From positions 2,178,750 to 2,242,749 of the forward strand of contig NZ_CP033877.1 in NCBI RefSeq assembly GCF_006970445.1: a stretch of 64,000 nucleotides of DNA, written 5' to 3'. This document shows positions 19,607 through 29,300 of this stretch, one piece after another (within the stretch, counting starts at the first letter, position 1; each line of letters starts with the position of its first letter). This DNA is from Stenotrophomonas maltophilia (GTDB taxonomy: Bacteria; Pseudomonadota; Gammaproteobacteria; Xanthomonadales; Xanthomonadaceae). The position numbers and the translations under genes were made by a program. The notes under the pieces were generated by a model. The model ran no database searches and had not been told where the DNA came from. It was given only the letters and a program-made list of their open reading frames with translations.

Positions 19607-21643
19607 ATGAACACCCAGACCCTTTCCCGCCGTCGCAACCTCGGCATCATTGCCCACATCGACGCCGGCAAGACCACGTTGACCGAACGCCTGCTGTGGA
19701 AAAGCGGTGAAATCCACCGCGTCGGCGAAGTGCACGATGGCAATGCGACCACCGATTTCTCGGCGATCGAACGCGAGCGAGGCATCACCATCGGCGCGGC
19801 CGCCGTGCAGGCACAGTGGGCGCCGCGCGACCTGCCGCCGCATCGGCTGACCCTGATCGACACCCCCGGCCACATCGACTTCGCCATTGAAGTCGAGCGT
19901 TCGCTGCGCGTGCTCGACGGCGCCGTGGCGGTGTTCTCGGCCGTGGACGGCGTGCAGCCGCAGTCCGAGACGGTGTGGCGCCAGGCGCGTCGCCATCGTG
20001 TGCCGCTGATCGCTTTCGTCAACAAGATGGACCGTGTTGGCGCCTCGTTCGAGCGCGTGCTGGAGCAGCTGCAGGACAAGCTGCAGGCGCGGCCATGGGC
20101 GCTGGGCGTGCCGTTGGGTAGCGAAAGCGGCTTCAACGGCTGGGTCGATCTGGTCGATGAGCGCGTGCTGCACTGGCAGGACGGTGCAGCGACGATCGTC
20201 AGCGGGTGGGACGCCGCCGCGCGTGCACAGTGGCAACCGCAGCGCGATGCGCTGGTCGAAGCCGTGGCCGATCATGACGAACAACTGGCTGATGCCTGGC
20301 TGGAAGGTCGCGTGATCGATGCTGAACTGCTGCGCGCGGCGATCCGCCGGGCGACGCTGGCGGGTGCGGGCGTGCCTGTGCTGGCCGGCGCCGCCTTCAA
20401 GGACAAGGGCATCGAAACGCTGCTGGACGCAGTGGTCGATTACCTGCCGTCGCCGCTGGATCGGCCCGCCGTCAGCGCTGAAAGCGATGAGGGCGAGGTG
20501 GTGCTGCCGCCGGATCCGGAGGGTCCGCTGGCCGGCCTGCTGTTCAAGATCACCCACCAGCAGCACGGCGCGCTGAGCTTCGTGCGGCTGTACTCGGGCA
20601 CCTTGAAGGTGGGCGACGCGGTGGCCAGTTCGCAGCATCCGCACGGCCGGCGCGTCAGCCGGCTGGTGCGGGTGCAGGCCGACCAGACCCACGACATCGA
20701 ACAGGCCGTGGCCGGTGACATCGTCGCGGTGCTGGGCTGGAAGGATGCGGTCAGCGGTGAAACGCTGAGCGGGCGTGCGCAGCCGCTGCGCCTGGAGAAC
20801 ATCCAGGCACAGGCGCCGGTGCTGGCGTGGCGGTTGGAGCCGGCGCGTGCGGCCGACCTGATCCGGATGGCACAGGGACTGGCCAGCCTGGCCCAGGAAG
20901 ATCCCTCGTTCCGCGTCGAAACCGATCGCGACACGGCGGAGACCCTGGTCTGGGGCATGGGCGAGCTGCACCTGGAGGTGATGGTCGAGCGCCTGCGTAG
21001 CGAATGGAAGGTCGATGTGGGCGTGGGTGCGCCGCGCGTGGCCTACCAGGAGACGCCGATGCGTGCGATGACCGGCGTCGTCGGGCGGCTGGTCAAGCAG
21101 ACCGGTGGACAGGGCCAGTTCGCGCATGTGGTGCTGGATGTGTCGCCGCGCGAGGACGGCCAGGTGGTGTTCAACGACCGCATCGTCGGTGGCGTGGTGC
21201 CGCGCAGCTTCATCGCCGCGGTGGAGAAGGGTGTGCGTGCTGCGCTGTCGGAAGGCCCCCAGGGTCATCCGGTGGTCGGCATCGAGGTCAGTCTTGTCGA
21301 TGGCCAGACCCATGCCAAGGACTCTTCGGAGATGGCGTTCCATCGCGCGGGCGCCGAGGCGATCAAGGCGGCGCTGGCCGAGGGTGGCACGCAGCTGCTG
21401 GAGCCGGTGATGGCGGTGACGGTGCATTCGCCGTCAGCGTCGGTGGGCGATGTGGTTGGCGACCTCAACCGCCGCCATGGACGTATTGCCCGCATTGACG
21501 ATCAGGATGGTCGCGCCGAGGTCAGTGGCTTCGCACCGCTGGCGCAGCTGGTGGGTTACACCACGTCGCTGCGTTCGCTCAGCCAGGGCCGGGCCAGCAG
21601 TGAGGCGCACCTGCATGGCTACGAGCCGGTACGCGCGGCATGA
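19607..21643 (+). CDS. Elongation factor G paralogue (translational GTPase)
   Basis: 678 residues from the ATG before NTQTLSRRRNLGIIAHIDAG. Domain I has the P-loop AHIDAGKTT, switch I ERGITIGAA, DTPGHIDF and NKMD. Domain II (about 305-390), III (VETDRDTAETLVWGMGELHLEV), IV (TGGQGQFAHVVLDVSP) and V (MAVTVHSPSASVGDVVGDLNRRHG) follow. It is shorter than the essential EF-G of about 700 residues and is not in a str operon, so it is a second copy. EF-G catalyses translocation and recycling; paralogues can specialise or protect ribosomes, as Tet-type proteins do. The leader described upstream suggests induction by translation stress. The specific role is unknown. Confidence 0.88.
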   Translation: MNTQTLSRRRNLGIIAHIDAGKTTLTERLLWKSGEIHRVGEVHDGNATTDFSAIERERGITIGAAAVQAQWAPRDLPPHRLTLIDTPGHIDFAIEVERSLRVLDGAVAVFSAVDGVQPQSETVWRQARRHRVPLIAFVNKMDRVGASFERVLEQLQDKLQARPWALGVPLGSESGFNGWVDLVDERVLHWQDGAATIVSGWDAAARAQWQPQRDALVEAVADHDEQLADAWLEGRVIDAELLRAAIRRATLAGAGVPVLAGAAFKDKGIETLLDAVVDYLPSPLDRPAVSAESDEGEVVLPPDPEGPLAGLLFKITHQQHGALSFVRLYSGTLKVGDAVASSQHPHGRRVSRLVRVQADQTHDIEQAVAGDIVAVLGWKDAVSGETLSGRAQPLRLENIQAQAPVLAWRLEPARAADLIRMAQGLASLAQEDPSFRVETDRDTAETLVWGMGELHLEVMVERLRSEWKVDVGVGAPRVAYQETPMRAMTGVVGRLVKQTGGQGQFAHVVLDVSPREDGQVVFNDRIVGGVVPRSFIAAVEKGVRAALSEGPQGHPVVGIEVSLVDGQTHAKDSSEMAFHRAGAEAIKAALAEGGTQLLEPVMAVTVHSPSASVGDVVGDLNRRHGRIARIDDQDGRAEVSGFAPLAQLVGYTTSLRSLSQGRASSEAHLHGYEPVRAA

Positions 21644-21653
21644 AGAAGGTGAG

Positions 21654-21682
21654 GGGAGCCCGTTCGCGGGCTCCCTTTTCTT
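21654..21682 (+). terminator. Rho-independent terminator of the EF-G paralogue
   Basis: GGGAGCCCG-TTCG-CGGGCTCCC, a perfect 9-bp stem with a tetraloop, followed by TTTTCTT, 10 bases after the stop codon. Confidence 0.9.
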
Positions 21683-21702
21683 GTGGGGGTTCGAATTTCC
21701 GT

Positions 21703-21818
21703 ATCCACGCATGGCGTGGATCTACCAGGCGCTGGCGGGTTTCCGCGCCCATGCATGGCGTGGATCTACCGGGTGATCGGTCCGCAAGCTCTGCAGTAGA
21801 TCCGCGCCATGCGTGGAT
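21703..21818. repeat. Cluster of three SMAG-type elements
   Basis: Two elements in one orientation (ATCCACGCATGGCGTGGAT plus CTAC at 21703-21725, and a shortened copy at 21751-21769) are followed by one in the opposite orientation (GTAGATCCGCGCCATGCGTGGAT at 21796-21818). This is the GTAGATCCACGC class, distinct from those near 3.5 and 10 kb. The remaining intergenic DNA up to 21942 is A/T-rich before the next gene and probably holds its promoter. Confidence 0.8.
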
Positions 21819-21942
21819 GCAGCCCTTGGCTCGGGATTTTTTGCACTGCAATGCAGCAAAACTGCAGAAAAAGCTGGATTAAAGTGATGCCTCACGATAA
21901 ATTGCGCACCCCCCGTTGCTCGCCGCCGCCCGCACCCCACCC

Positions 21943-22215
21943 ATGCGTGATGACAAAGACCCCGGAACCCTGGAGCTGACCCTACCGCGCAAGCGCGGTC
22001 GTCCGCCCAAGTTCGGGTACGCGATGAGCGATGCGCAGCGGGCCGCGCGCTACCGTGCGCGCCGGGCAGGGCAGGCCAATCATGCCGATGTACGCGCCTG
22101 CTCGGACATGGTGCTGTTGGACAAGATCCGTGCGGCGGTGAGCGCGCGCGATACCGAGCTGGCCGGCTTTCTGGTCCACGTCCTCTGGCAGCGCTACCCC
22201 CTGCAGTTGAAATAG
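21943..22215 (+). CDS. Small basic AT-hook-like protein
   Basis: About 90 residues from the Met of MRDDKDPG; a frame nine codons longer exists. It carries an AT-hook core KRGRPPKFG followed by a basic helix SDAQRAARYRARRAGQ, then an acidic/hydrophobic C-terminal half. This suggests binding of the DNA minor groove. The upstream region around 21830-21900 is A/T-rich. I do not recognise a named family; proteins of this type occur as hypothetical proteins in pseudomonads and xanthomonads. It stands alone, 111 bases before sapC. Confidence 0.65.
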   Translation: MRDDKDPGTLELTLPRKRGRPPKFGYAMSDAQRAARYRARRAGQANHADVRACSDMVLLDKIRAAVSARDTELAGFLVHVLWQRYPLQLK

Positions 22216-22325
22216 TTCGCTGCTGGGGTGGCCGTTGTCATCGAGCTTGTTGATAATGCGGGATTCAGGTTGTTCCCGCTGGCGTGCCCGGGATGGCAGG
22301 CGCGCATGATCGAACGGTTCCCAAG

Positions 22326-23081
22326 ATGACCACCACCAGCGACACCACCACCGAAGCGGCGCAGAGCGGCGCTCCCCTGTTCTACACCCGTCCGGTGCCG
22401 CTGCAGGCCGATGTGCATGCCGATCTGCGCATCCTGCCGGGCAAGCTCGAGTTCGCTGCCGGCAACAACGCCATTCCGCTGGTGCTGGGCGAGTTCTCGC
22501 TGGCCCTGCACCACTTCCCGATCCTGTTCGCTGGCCCGGGCGCGGTGCCGATGGCCGCCGTTGGCGTGTCCGACCAGAACCTGTTCATCAAGGACGGCCT
22601 GTGGGAAGACGAGGCCTACATTCCGGCCTACCTGCGCCGCCACCCCTTCATCTTCATCGACACTGGCGCGGAGAATGACTTCCTGCTGGGCATCGACGAG
22701 GAAAGCCCGCGCGTGGTCAAGGGTGGCGAAGAAGGCCAGCCGCTGTTCGTTGACGGCAAGGCCACCGAAATGGTGCAGCAGGCGCTGGAGTTCTGCGGCC
22801 AGTACACCCGCGAGCACGAACAGACCCAGGCTTTCTCCAAGGCCCTGACCGACAACGGCCTGCTGGTCGAGCGCAATGCCACCGTGCGTACCCCGGATGG
22901 TCGTGAGTTCAATCTCAACGGCTTCCTGGTCGTGGACGTCGAGAAGTTCGTCGCGCTGCCGGAGGCAACCGTGGTCGAGTGGCACCGCAGCGGCTGGCTG
23001 GCATTGATCCACCAGCATCTGATGTCGCTGGGCCGCTTCAACGATCTGACCCGTCGTCAGGTCGAGCGTCTGGCCGCGTGA
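22326..23081 (+). CDS. SapC family protein
   Basis: 251 residues from the Met of MTTTSDTTTE. Signatures of the family are YTRPVPLQADVHADLRI, IPLVLGEFSLALHHFPILF, LWEDEAYIPAYLRRHPFIFI, and the C-terminal WHRSGWLALIHQHLMSLGRFNDLTRRQ. SapC is named after an S-layer transport gene of Campylobacter, but its biochemical role is not known. No signal peptide is visible. Its last 44 bases overlap the end of the histidine kinase gene on the other strand, so the two genes share coding DNA at their 3' ends. Confidence 0.88.
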   Translation: MTTTSDTTTEAAQSGAPLFYTRPVPLQADVHADLRILPGKLEFAAGNNAIPLVLGEFSLALHHFPILFAGPGAVPMAAVGVSDQNLFIKDGLWEDEAYIPAYLRRHPFIFIDTGAENDFLLGIDEESPRVVKGGEEGQPLFVDGKATEMVQQALEFCGQYTREHEQTQAFSKALTDNGLLVERNATVRTPDGREFNLNGFLVVDVEKFVALPEATVVEWHRSGWLALIHQHLMSLGRFNDLTRRQVERLAA

Positions 23082-25410
23082 TCAAGGGGTCGGGCAGGGC
23101 TCCCGCTGCGCGGGGGCTCTGTCCGGCCTGCAGCACGTCCAGCAGGCGACGCGCATCGATCCAGTCCGGCGCGGTGTCGTGCGCAAGATCGACCAGTTCC
23201 GCGGCGATGGCCGCATGCTCGCATTGGCCCAGCATCTGTAGCGTGCCCTGCAACCGGTGCGCGTGATGGCCGAGTGCCGATGCGTCTGCATGATCGACAG
23301 CTCGCCTGATTGTGCCGAGCTCATCGCAGATGTCGGCGATGTAGGCCGCATCCATTTCATTCGTCTGCGGGGATTCGCCCGGGCTCTCCGGCGCCGGAAT
23401 GCCGAGCGCAGGCAGCAGCTGTGCGGCGCGCAGGGGCTTGGCCAGCACCGCGTCGAAGCCTGAGCGCCGGCAGCGTGCGTGGTGACGTCGCCCGGTGCGG
23501 GCAGACAGCGCGATCAGGCGGACCGGGTGCCCGGAACGGGCGCGTAGTTCGCGCGCCAGCGCGTGACCATCAGTGCCACGCAACCCAATGTCGATCAGCG
23601 CGGCGTGGCGAGGCTTCCGGATCTGTTCGGCCAGGGCGCTGGCCGCATCTTCCAGGGCGCACACTTCTGCACCCCAGCGTCGCAACTGCTCGGCGATGAC
23701 GTGGCGATTGAGCGCGTGGTCCTCCACCAGCAGCAGTTGCAGTCCGGCCAGTGGCGTGCTGCCTACAGGCATGTCCTTGGCGTGCTCGCTGGTGCCGGCT
23801 GGGCACACTGGCAGGCGCAGGATGAAGCGGCTGCCGCGTCCGAGAACGCTGTGTACGGTCAGATCACCTCCCATTGCGCGGGCCAGCTCGCGTGCGATGG
23901 AGAGCCCGAGACCACTGCCGCCACGCTGCTGCCCGCCGTCGCCCTGCTGAAAAGGCTGAAACAGTGCAGCCACCTGCGCTGGCGCGATGCCGATCCCGCT
24001 GTCGATCACCTCCAGCAGCAGTTCCCGCGGTCGCGCTGCGGGCAGCAACTGCAGGCGCAGTTCGATGCCGCCGATATCACTGAACTTCACCGCGTTGGCC
24101 AGCAGGTTGCTGGCAATCTGGCGTAGCGCATCGCTGTCCACCAGGATGATCGGCGAAGGTCCGGCCGGGGTATCGAGAAGCAGCTGCAGGCCTTTCCGTT
24201 GCGCGTGTGGGCGGACGGCGTCCAGTGCCTGCTGGCAAAGCTGGGCCGCATCACAGGCTTGGGCGTGCGGCCTGAAGGCGCCACTGGCGAGGCGCGAAAA
24301 ATCCAGTGCGCGATTCAACAGGCTGCGCAGGGATTGGCTGGCGCTGCTGGCAGCGGCGAGTAGATCGCGCTCGCCTTTCGGCAATGTCGATTGTCCAAGC
24401 AGCTCGATCGAGGTCAGTACGGCCTGCGCCGAATTGCGCATCTCGTGACTGATCACCCCGATGGCATGCGCGCTGCTTCGGTCGCCGCGTACGCGCAGGT
24501 GGCGGATCGCGCGCCACAGCAACGGTAGGGCGATCAGTAGAGGGGCCAGAAGCAGCCACCCGCGCGGGGGCGAGACCTGCATCCAGTCAAGTGCGTTCCC
24601 GGCTGCCGCAGGCAGGGTCTGGCCCGCCCATAGGTGGAGCAGTCCTGCATGCTCCTCCAGCGTGATATCGCGCAATGCCTGTTCGATGCGTCCGAGCAAC
24701 TGCCGGTCGTCCTGGCGGACGAGCAGGTAGAGGTCGGTGGAGAAGCTGCTGTCGAACGATTGCAGGCGCAGGCTGCCATTGAAATGGCGTCGAACCAGGG
24801 GTCGCAATGTCGGCTCGATGCCAATCGCCACGTCCGCCCGGCCGGATTCGACTGCCGTCAATGCCGCGTGCCGATCAGGCAGGTGCTGCAGCCGGACCTG
24901 CGGATGATGCGCGCGCAGCCAGCCGGCGTAGGGCCCGCCTTCAACGACGGCGACGACCCGTCCGTCGAGCTCGCGCATCTCCCGTGGCAACCACTCGCCG
25001 GCGCGTCCGGCCAGCAGGGTAGCGCCACCCCGGAAGCGGCTGGACGCGGCAAGGTCGGGGCAGGGGAGGGCCTGGTGCCTTGCGCCGCCAAACACCATGA
25101 CCAGGTCGGCCTCGTGACGGCACACCGCGAGGATCGATGCGGCAGTGGTCGGATAGGGGTGGTCCAGGAAGGCGAGTTGGGCGTGCTGGGCCACAAGGTC
25201 GGCGTAGCCATGGGCAAGCGTAGGCGGTGACGATGTATCGGCCAATGCCGGGGGAACGGGGCGCAGGGAAGGGGCCGTGGCCACCCGTACGCTGCTGCCA
25301 GGCAGCCAGCGCGACGACCGGATATCTTCCGCCGATGCGGCGGGTAGAAGCAGCAGTACCAGCAGTCCCGTGGACAGGAAGCGCGGGCGCAGCGGCGCCT
25401 GGCGCCTCAC
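23038..25410 (-). CDS. EvgS/BvgS-like hybrid sensor histidine kinase
   Basis: 790 residues. Order: signal peptide (LLVLLLLPAASAE), one periplasmic solute-binding (SBP_bac_3, Venus-flytrap) domain at about 40-265, one membrane helix (WLLLAPLLIALPLLW), HisKA with phospho-His in VISHEMRN, HATPase (DSGIGIAPAQVAALF, GGSGLGLSIARELA), a receiver with Asp in ALIDIGLRGTDGHA, and a C-terminal Hpt with His in HHAHRLQGT. This is the complete four-step phosphorelay of the EvgS type, with one binding domain instead of two. The start overlaps the response-regulator stop by 4 bases. The ligand is unknown. It is convergent with and overlaps sapC. Confidence 0.9.
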   Translation of the reverse strand: MRRQAPLRPRFLSTGLLVLLLLPAASAEDIRSSRWLPGSSVRVATAPSLRPVPPALADTSSPPTLAHGYADLVAQHAQLAFLDHPYPTTAASILAVCRHEADLVMVFGGARHQALPCPDLAASSRFRGGATLLAGRAGEWLPREMRELDGRVVAVVEGGPYAGWLRAHHPQVRLQHLPDRHAALTAVESGRADVAIGIEPTLRPLVRRHFNGSLRLQSFDSSFSTDLYLLVRQDDRQLLGRIEQALRDITLEEHAGLLHLWAGQTLPAAAGNALDWMQVSPPRGWLLLAPLLIALPLLWRAIRHLRVRGDRSSAHAIGVISHEMRNSAQAVLTSIELLGQSTLPKGERDLLAAASSASQSLRSLLNRALDFSRLASGAFRPHAQACDAAQLCQQALDAVRPHAQRKGLQLLLDTPAGPSPIILVDSDALRQIASNLLANAVKFSDIGGIELRLQLLPAARPRELLLEVIDSGIGIAPAQVAALFQPFQQGDGGQQRGGSGLGLSIARELARAMGGDLTVHSVLGRGSRFILRLPVCPAGTSEHAKDMPVGSTPLAGLQLLLVEDHALNRHVIAEQLRRWGAEVCALEDAASALAEQIRKPRHAALIDIGLRGTDGHALARELRARSGHPVRLIALSARTGRRHHARCRRSGFDAVLAKPLRAAQLLPALGIPAPESPGESPQTNEMDAAYIADICDELGTIRRAVDHADASALGHHAHRLQGTLQMLGQCEHAAIAAELVDLAHDTAPDWIDARRLLDVLQAGQSPRAAGALPDPLITRPDARPDDGSDR

Positions 25411-26033
25411 GGTGACTCCAGGTGTTCGCGCAGCGCGTAGATCTCCACGTCGCTGCGCAATCCCAGCTTGCGCAGCACCGCGACCTTCTGTGTGCTGACG
25501 GTCTTGATGCTGCGGTGCCGGCGCAGTGCGATTTCGGAGACGGTCAAGCCTTCCAGCAGCAGGCCCAGTACCTCGCGTTCGTTGCGGCTGAGTTCGCCGC
25601 GATCACCTGCCAGCCTGACGTCCGGGGGAACCCGGATCAGGCCCTGGGATACGCGCACGCTGGCGTCGGATAGTGCAGGAAGGGGCTCGGCCTTGCTGAC
25701 GAATCCGCTGAGTCCGGCATCGAACAGGCTGTTGAGGTTGGTGGTGGGGGAGAGCGTGGCGAAGGCCAGCAGCGGCGTGCGGGGGAACTGCTGGCGCAGC
25801 AGCGCAACCAGCTCGATGCCGCCCAGGTCGCCACGGGCGAGCGTGAGGTCGATGATCGCCACATCAACGGGCGTGTGGCGGAGGCTGTCGATCAGTGCAT
25901 CGCTACACCCATGGCTGGCGACGATGTCGAGCCGGAGATCGCCTGACAGGTGCAGGGCAGTGCCGCGACGGACGACTTCGTGATCGTCCAGGAGCGCCAG
26001 GCGGAGCCGACGCGGTGCAGGAAATCCATTCAT
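25407..26033 (-). CDS. NarL/EvgA-type response regulator
   Basis: About 208 residues from the Met of MNGFPAPRRL (a frame 13 codons longer also exists and neither start has a clear SD). Receiver domain: LALLDDHEVVRRG at the N-terminus, phospho-Asp in AIIDLTLARGDLGG, and the conserved Lys in GFVSKAEP. The C-terminal LuxR-type helix-turn-helix reads LSRNEREVLGLLLEGLTVSEIALR...SIKTVSTQK. It is the partner of the downstream kinase, as gene order and the 4-base overlap show. It should bind DNA as a dimer; targets are unknown. Confidence 0.9.
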   Translation of the reverse strand: MNGFPAPRRLRLALLDDHEVVRRGTALHLSGDLRLDIVASHGCSDALIDSLRHTPVDVAIIDLTLARGDLGGIELVALLRQQFPRTPLLAFATLSPTTNLNSLFDAGLSGFVSKAEPLPALSDASVRVSQGLIRVPPDVRLAGDRGELSRNEREVLGLLLEGLTVSEIALRRHRSIKTVSTQKVAVLRKLGLRSDVEIYALREHLESP

Positions 26034-26242
26034 GCGCGGGAGGTGGTCGGCGCCCATGGGCGTGGCCGTCATTCTGGCGCCGCTGTCGCGTCGAGCATCG
26101 AATTTGTTGCGTTTTTACGACTATTCCTAAAGATCGATATGTGCGGCCGATCGAGCAGGGCCTACTCAGTTGCTGTGCAAATGGATATGGCGCGGGTCAG
26201 GGGTGTGCGCGTGACTTCCGTCGTGGTCACTGGGGTTATTAA

Positions 26243-26256
26243 CGTGACGCGTCACG
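26243..26256. promoter_or_regulatory. 14-bp perfect palindrome in the two-component promoter region
   Basis: CGTGACGCGTCACG lies about 210 bases before the response-regulator start, between it and the end of the helicase gene. It could be an operator. The rest of 26034-26316 contains A/T-rich promoter-like DNA and the helicase terminator. Confidence 0.35.
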
Positions 26257-26272
26257 TCGGCATGACCTTGCG

Positions 26273-26309
26273 CCCCTGCCCTGGGAGGGCGGCTCCGTCA
26301 GGGCAGGGG
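26273..26309 (-). terminator. Hairpin after the helicase gene
   Basis: CCCCTGCCCTG and CAGGGCAGGGG form a perfect 11-bp stem around a 15-base loop, 8 bases beyond the helicase stop. No T-tract follows, so termination would be by structure alone. Each arm also contains a GGGCAGGG octamer. Confidence 0.5.
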
Positions 26310-26316
26310 AGGGCAG

Positions 26317-29300
26317 CTATCGAGTCTGCACGCCGGGTATCGACATGCGATCCAGGAACTGTGCCGGCGTGATGCGGGGCAACTGTTCGGCATGGGCGGC
26401 GGAGAAGTGACGCAGACCGCCCCAGAGTGCGGTGTCTCCGATCAGGAAGCAGCGGTGCTGGGCACGGGTGACGGCGACGTTGAGCAGATTGGGCTTGCTG
26501 GAGGCCCAATGCGCCGCGCCCACCGTGTCCGTGTCACAGCCCAGCACCATCCAGACAATGCTCTCTTCCTTGCCCTGGAAGGTGTGCACGGTGCCGACGC
26601 GCTCCCTGCACCACGTGCGCAGCTCGGTGGTGCGTGGCGCCTGCGTGCCGGGCGGGGCATCCGCGCCAAGCCAGGCGTCCTGATTCCGCAGTCGCGCGAG
26701 CAGGGCGTTCTTGATGCGCTTGAAGGGCGAGATGATATAGACCGGGGGAAGCGTTCCTGTGCTGTGATAGAGCACCGCCAGCGCCTGCCGCACCAGGTCG
26801 ATCTGGCACGGCACGACCTGCTTGTCGCTGGTGCGGCCGGGGGCGTGTACCCAGGCGCTGCCGCCGATATCCAGGCTGTCGGCGGGTGGCCGTGCTGCGC
26901 TGGGCTCCCACGGGTTGGAGAAGATCATCTTCCCCTCGTAGGCAATCGTGTTGGCAATGGAGAACATCGGTTCGACGCAGCGACGATGCACACGCAGCGG
27001 GCTGCCGATCCAGAGCGGCTCACCGCCGGACTCCATCCGGGCACCGAGCGGGTTGGCCTCGTCGGCCAATACCTGCACGGAGGTCTTGTCGGGCGAGACG
27101 TTCATGTCTGCGGGCAGTGCGCTGGTTTGGCCCAGCGCCTGCAACAGCTTGACCGGCACGGTGAACACCGGCTCGATCTGCAGCGGATCACCCACCACGA
27201 TCGCGCGCCTGGAGCGCAGCAGTGCACCAACCGCCGCCTGTGGCACGGCCTGGCCGGCTTCATCGATGAACAGCCAGCCGATCGAGTCCGGTCCCAGGTG
27301 GCGGAACTGGCGTGCGACGGAAGCGAAGGTGCTGGAGACAACCGGCACGATCATGAACAGGCTCTGCCAGATGGCCAGCGCATCGCGTGGCTCCTGCAGC
27401 CGCTTGCCGCCCAGCAGGTGGCACAGTGCAATGATGTTCTGGGCGAAGCCGCCGCCCGTCTGCACGACCTCGTGCAGCCAGGCCTGGTGAAGCTGCAGCG
27501 CCGCCACGAAGAGGTTGGCGCGCTGCTCGTTGAGTTGCTCGCTGTTCCAGACTCCCTTGATTTGCCAGTCCTGATTCTCCAGTTCGGCCGCGGTGGCGGG
27601 ATGGGACGCGGTGCCGAATTCGGCTTTCAGCCGTTCCAGCTGTTCCGCCATTCCAGCCCACTGCTGCGCCCGTGCCTGCGCGGCGGCCGATGCCTCGGCC
27701 AGGGTGCTCGCGGTGCGGTCCAGGTGCTGTTGCGCTGAATCACATTGCGGCCCGAGTTCGAGGCGGCGCAGGGTCCATTGCTGCTGATGATCTGCGTTCT
27801 GCGCCATTGTGGCCGCATGGCTGTTCGCACGTTGCCGATCAAAGATGCTGGCCCACCAGCCTGGCTTCTCTTCCTTCAGCAGGGTGCGTTGCGCCTTGAG
27901 CAGCGCGAGCTCTTCATCGGTCCTGCGGCGCTGGCTGTCGAGTGCAATGAATGCCTGTACGGCTTGCTCATGCGCGCGCTGTGCATCGCGAAGCTGTGAC
28001 GCCGTATGCCGGCAGAAGCTCTCCTGATCGTTGCCGCTGACTTCACGGCTGAGCGAGGCGAGCCGATCAAGCTTTTCGACCAGTCCATTGACCATCGCGT
28101 CCGCCTTGTCGAACGCCTGCCGGGCCTCCTGGAAGCTCATGGCTGCCGGGCTGCTGCGCCATTGCCAGAGCGACTGGTGGCGGGTTCGGTCGTACCCCTT
28201 CGGCGTGGTCGTTTCGCCCTTCCTCGGGCCGGCCACGCTGATCGCCCGTACAAGCGCCTCGCGGTTGGCCTTCCTGCCCAATGCGCAGCTGATCAATCCC
28301 CAAGCATCGCTGTCTGCTGCCGGTCGTTCATAGGCGCCCCTGCCGTTCCAGTCGAGCAGGTTGCGGGCCAGCGGCCGAAGGTAGTCGAAGGTCACGTCCC
28401 CTGTGCTACTACGCCAACACGAACTTCCGGGCTTGCCCAGTGAACGGCTCTTCGGCAGGTCACGCGAAATGTTCTCCACGGCGGCGTTGTTCGACGATGC
28501 AACCACCATCTCGAAGCCGGTCAGGTCGGTCTTCAGCAGGGAGATCCTGCACGGCTTCTCACCTTCGAAGTTCACTTCGCGGGTTGCATCAAACGCAGCG
28601 GCGGGCGTTGCGCACTGTGACAATGCACGTGCACGGCGCACAATGTTTTCAGCGAAGATTTCACGCAGCAGCGTGGTCTTGCCGGTCCCGGGTGGGCCAT
28701 TGACCGAGAAAATGCCTGAGTCGCGCACCTGCTCGAAGATGCTGTTCACAGCGAACTGCTGCATCAGGCTCATCGTGTGCGCAGGATCACCGGGCCAGTG
28801 GCCCCGATTGATGTGCCGCGGCCGCAGCCGCTCGGAAATCAGCGTCTGCCCTTTCGGTGTGTACAGGTCTTCGCGCCGGCTTTCCGGCAATGGGCTCAGG
28901 TAGGCGCGCAGCGGGGCACTGGCAGTGCCCTGGTCCAGTGCGCCGATGGCCCGCGCGATATCCTCGACGAAGAAGCTGTTGAGGATGCTGATCTCCGCGT
29001 CCTCTTCGGAGTGGGCCTCATCGTCCTCGGCGTCGTCCGCTTCCGGCGTTGACGCATTGTCGGGCCCCGGGGGTGCGGCCTTTGGTGCCTGTTCCGGCTT
29101 CGGCTTGTCTTCAACGCTTTTCGCCCGGATGACCAGCAGGGGAGCGGACGCGTCGCCCGCGGACGGGTCATGACCCGACCAGGTGCGCAGGATGTCGAGC
29201 AGGCGCAGCAGGTCGTCGGGGCTGCAGGGCATCGGGCCCTCATCCTGTGCGGCGGGGGTGGCAGTGGTGCTGCGGAACGTCGCCACGTCGCGCTTGAGTG

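Noticed and set aside
19283..21427. 714-codon minus-strand frame opposite the EF-G paralogue
   Set aside because: Antisense shadow of a conserved GTPase; composition His/Gln/Arg-rich and no motif.
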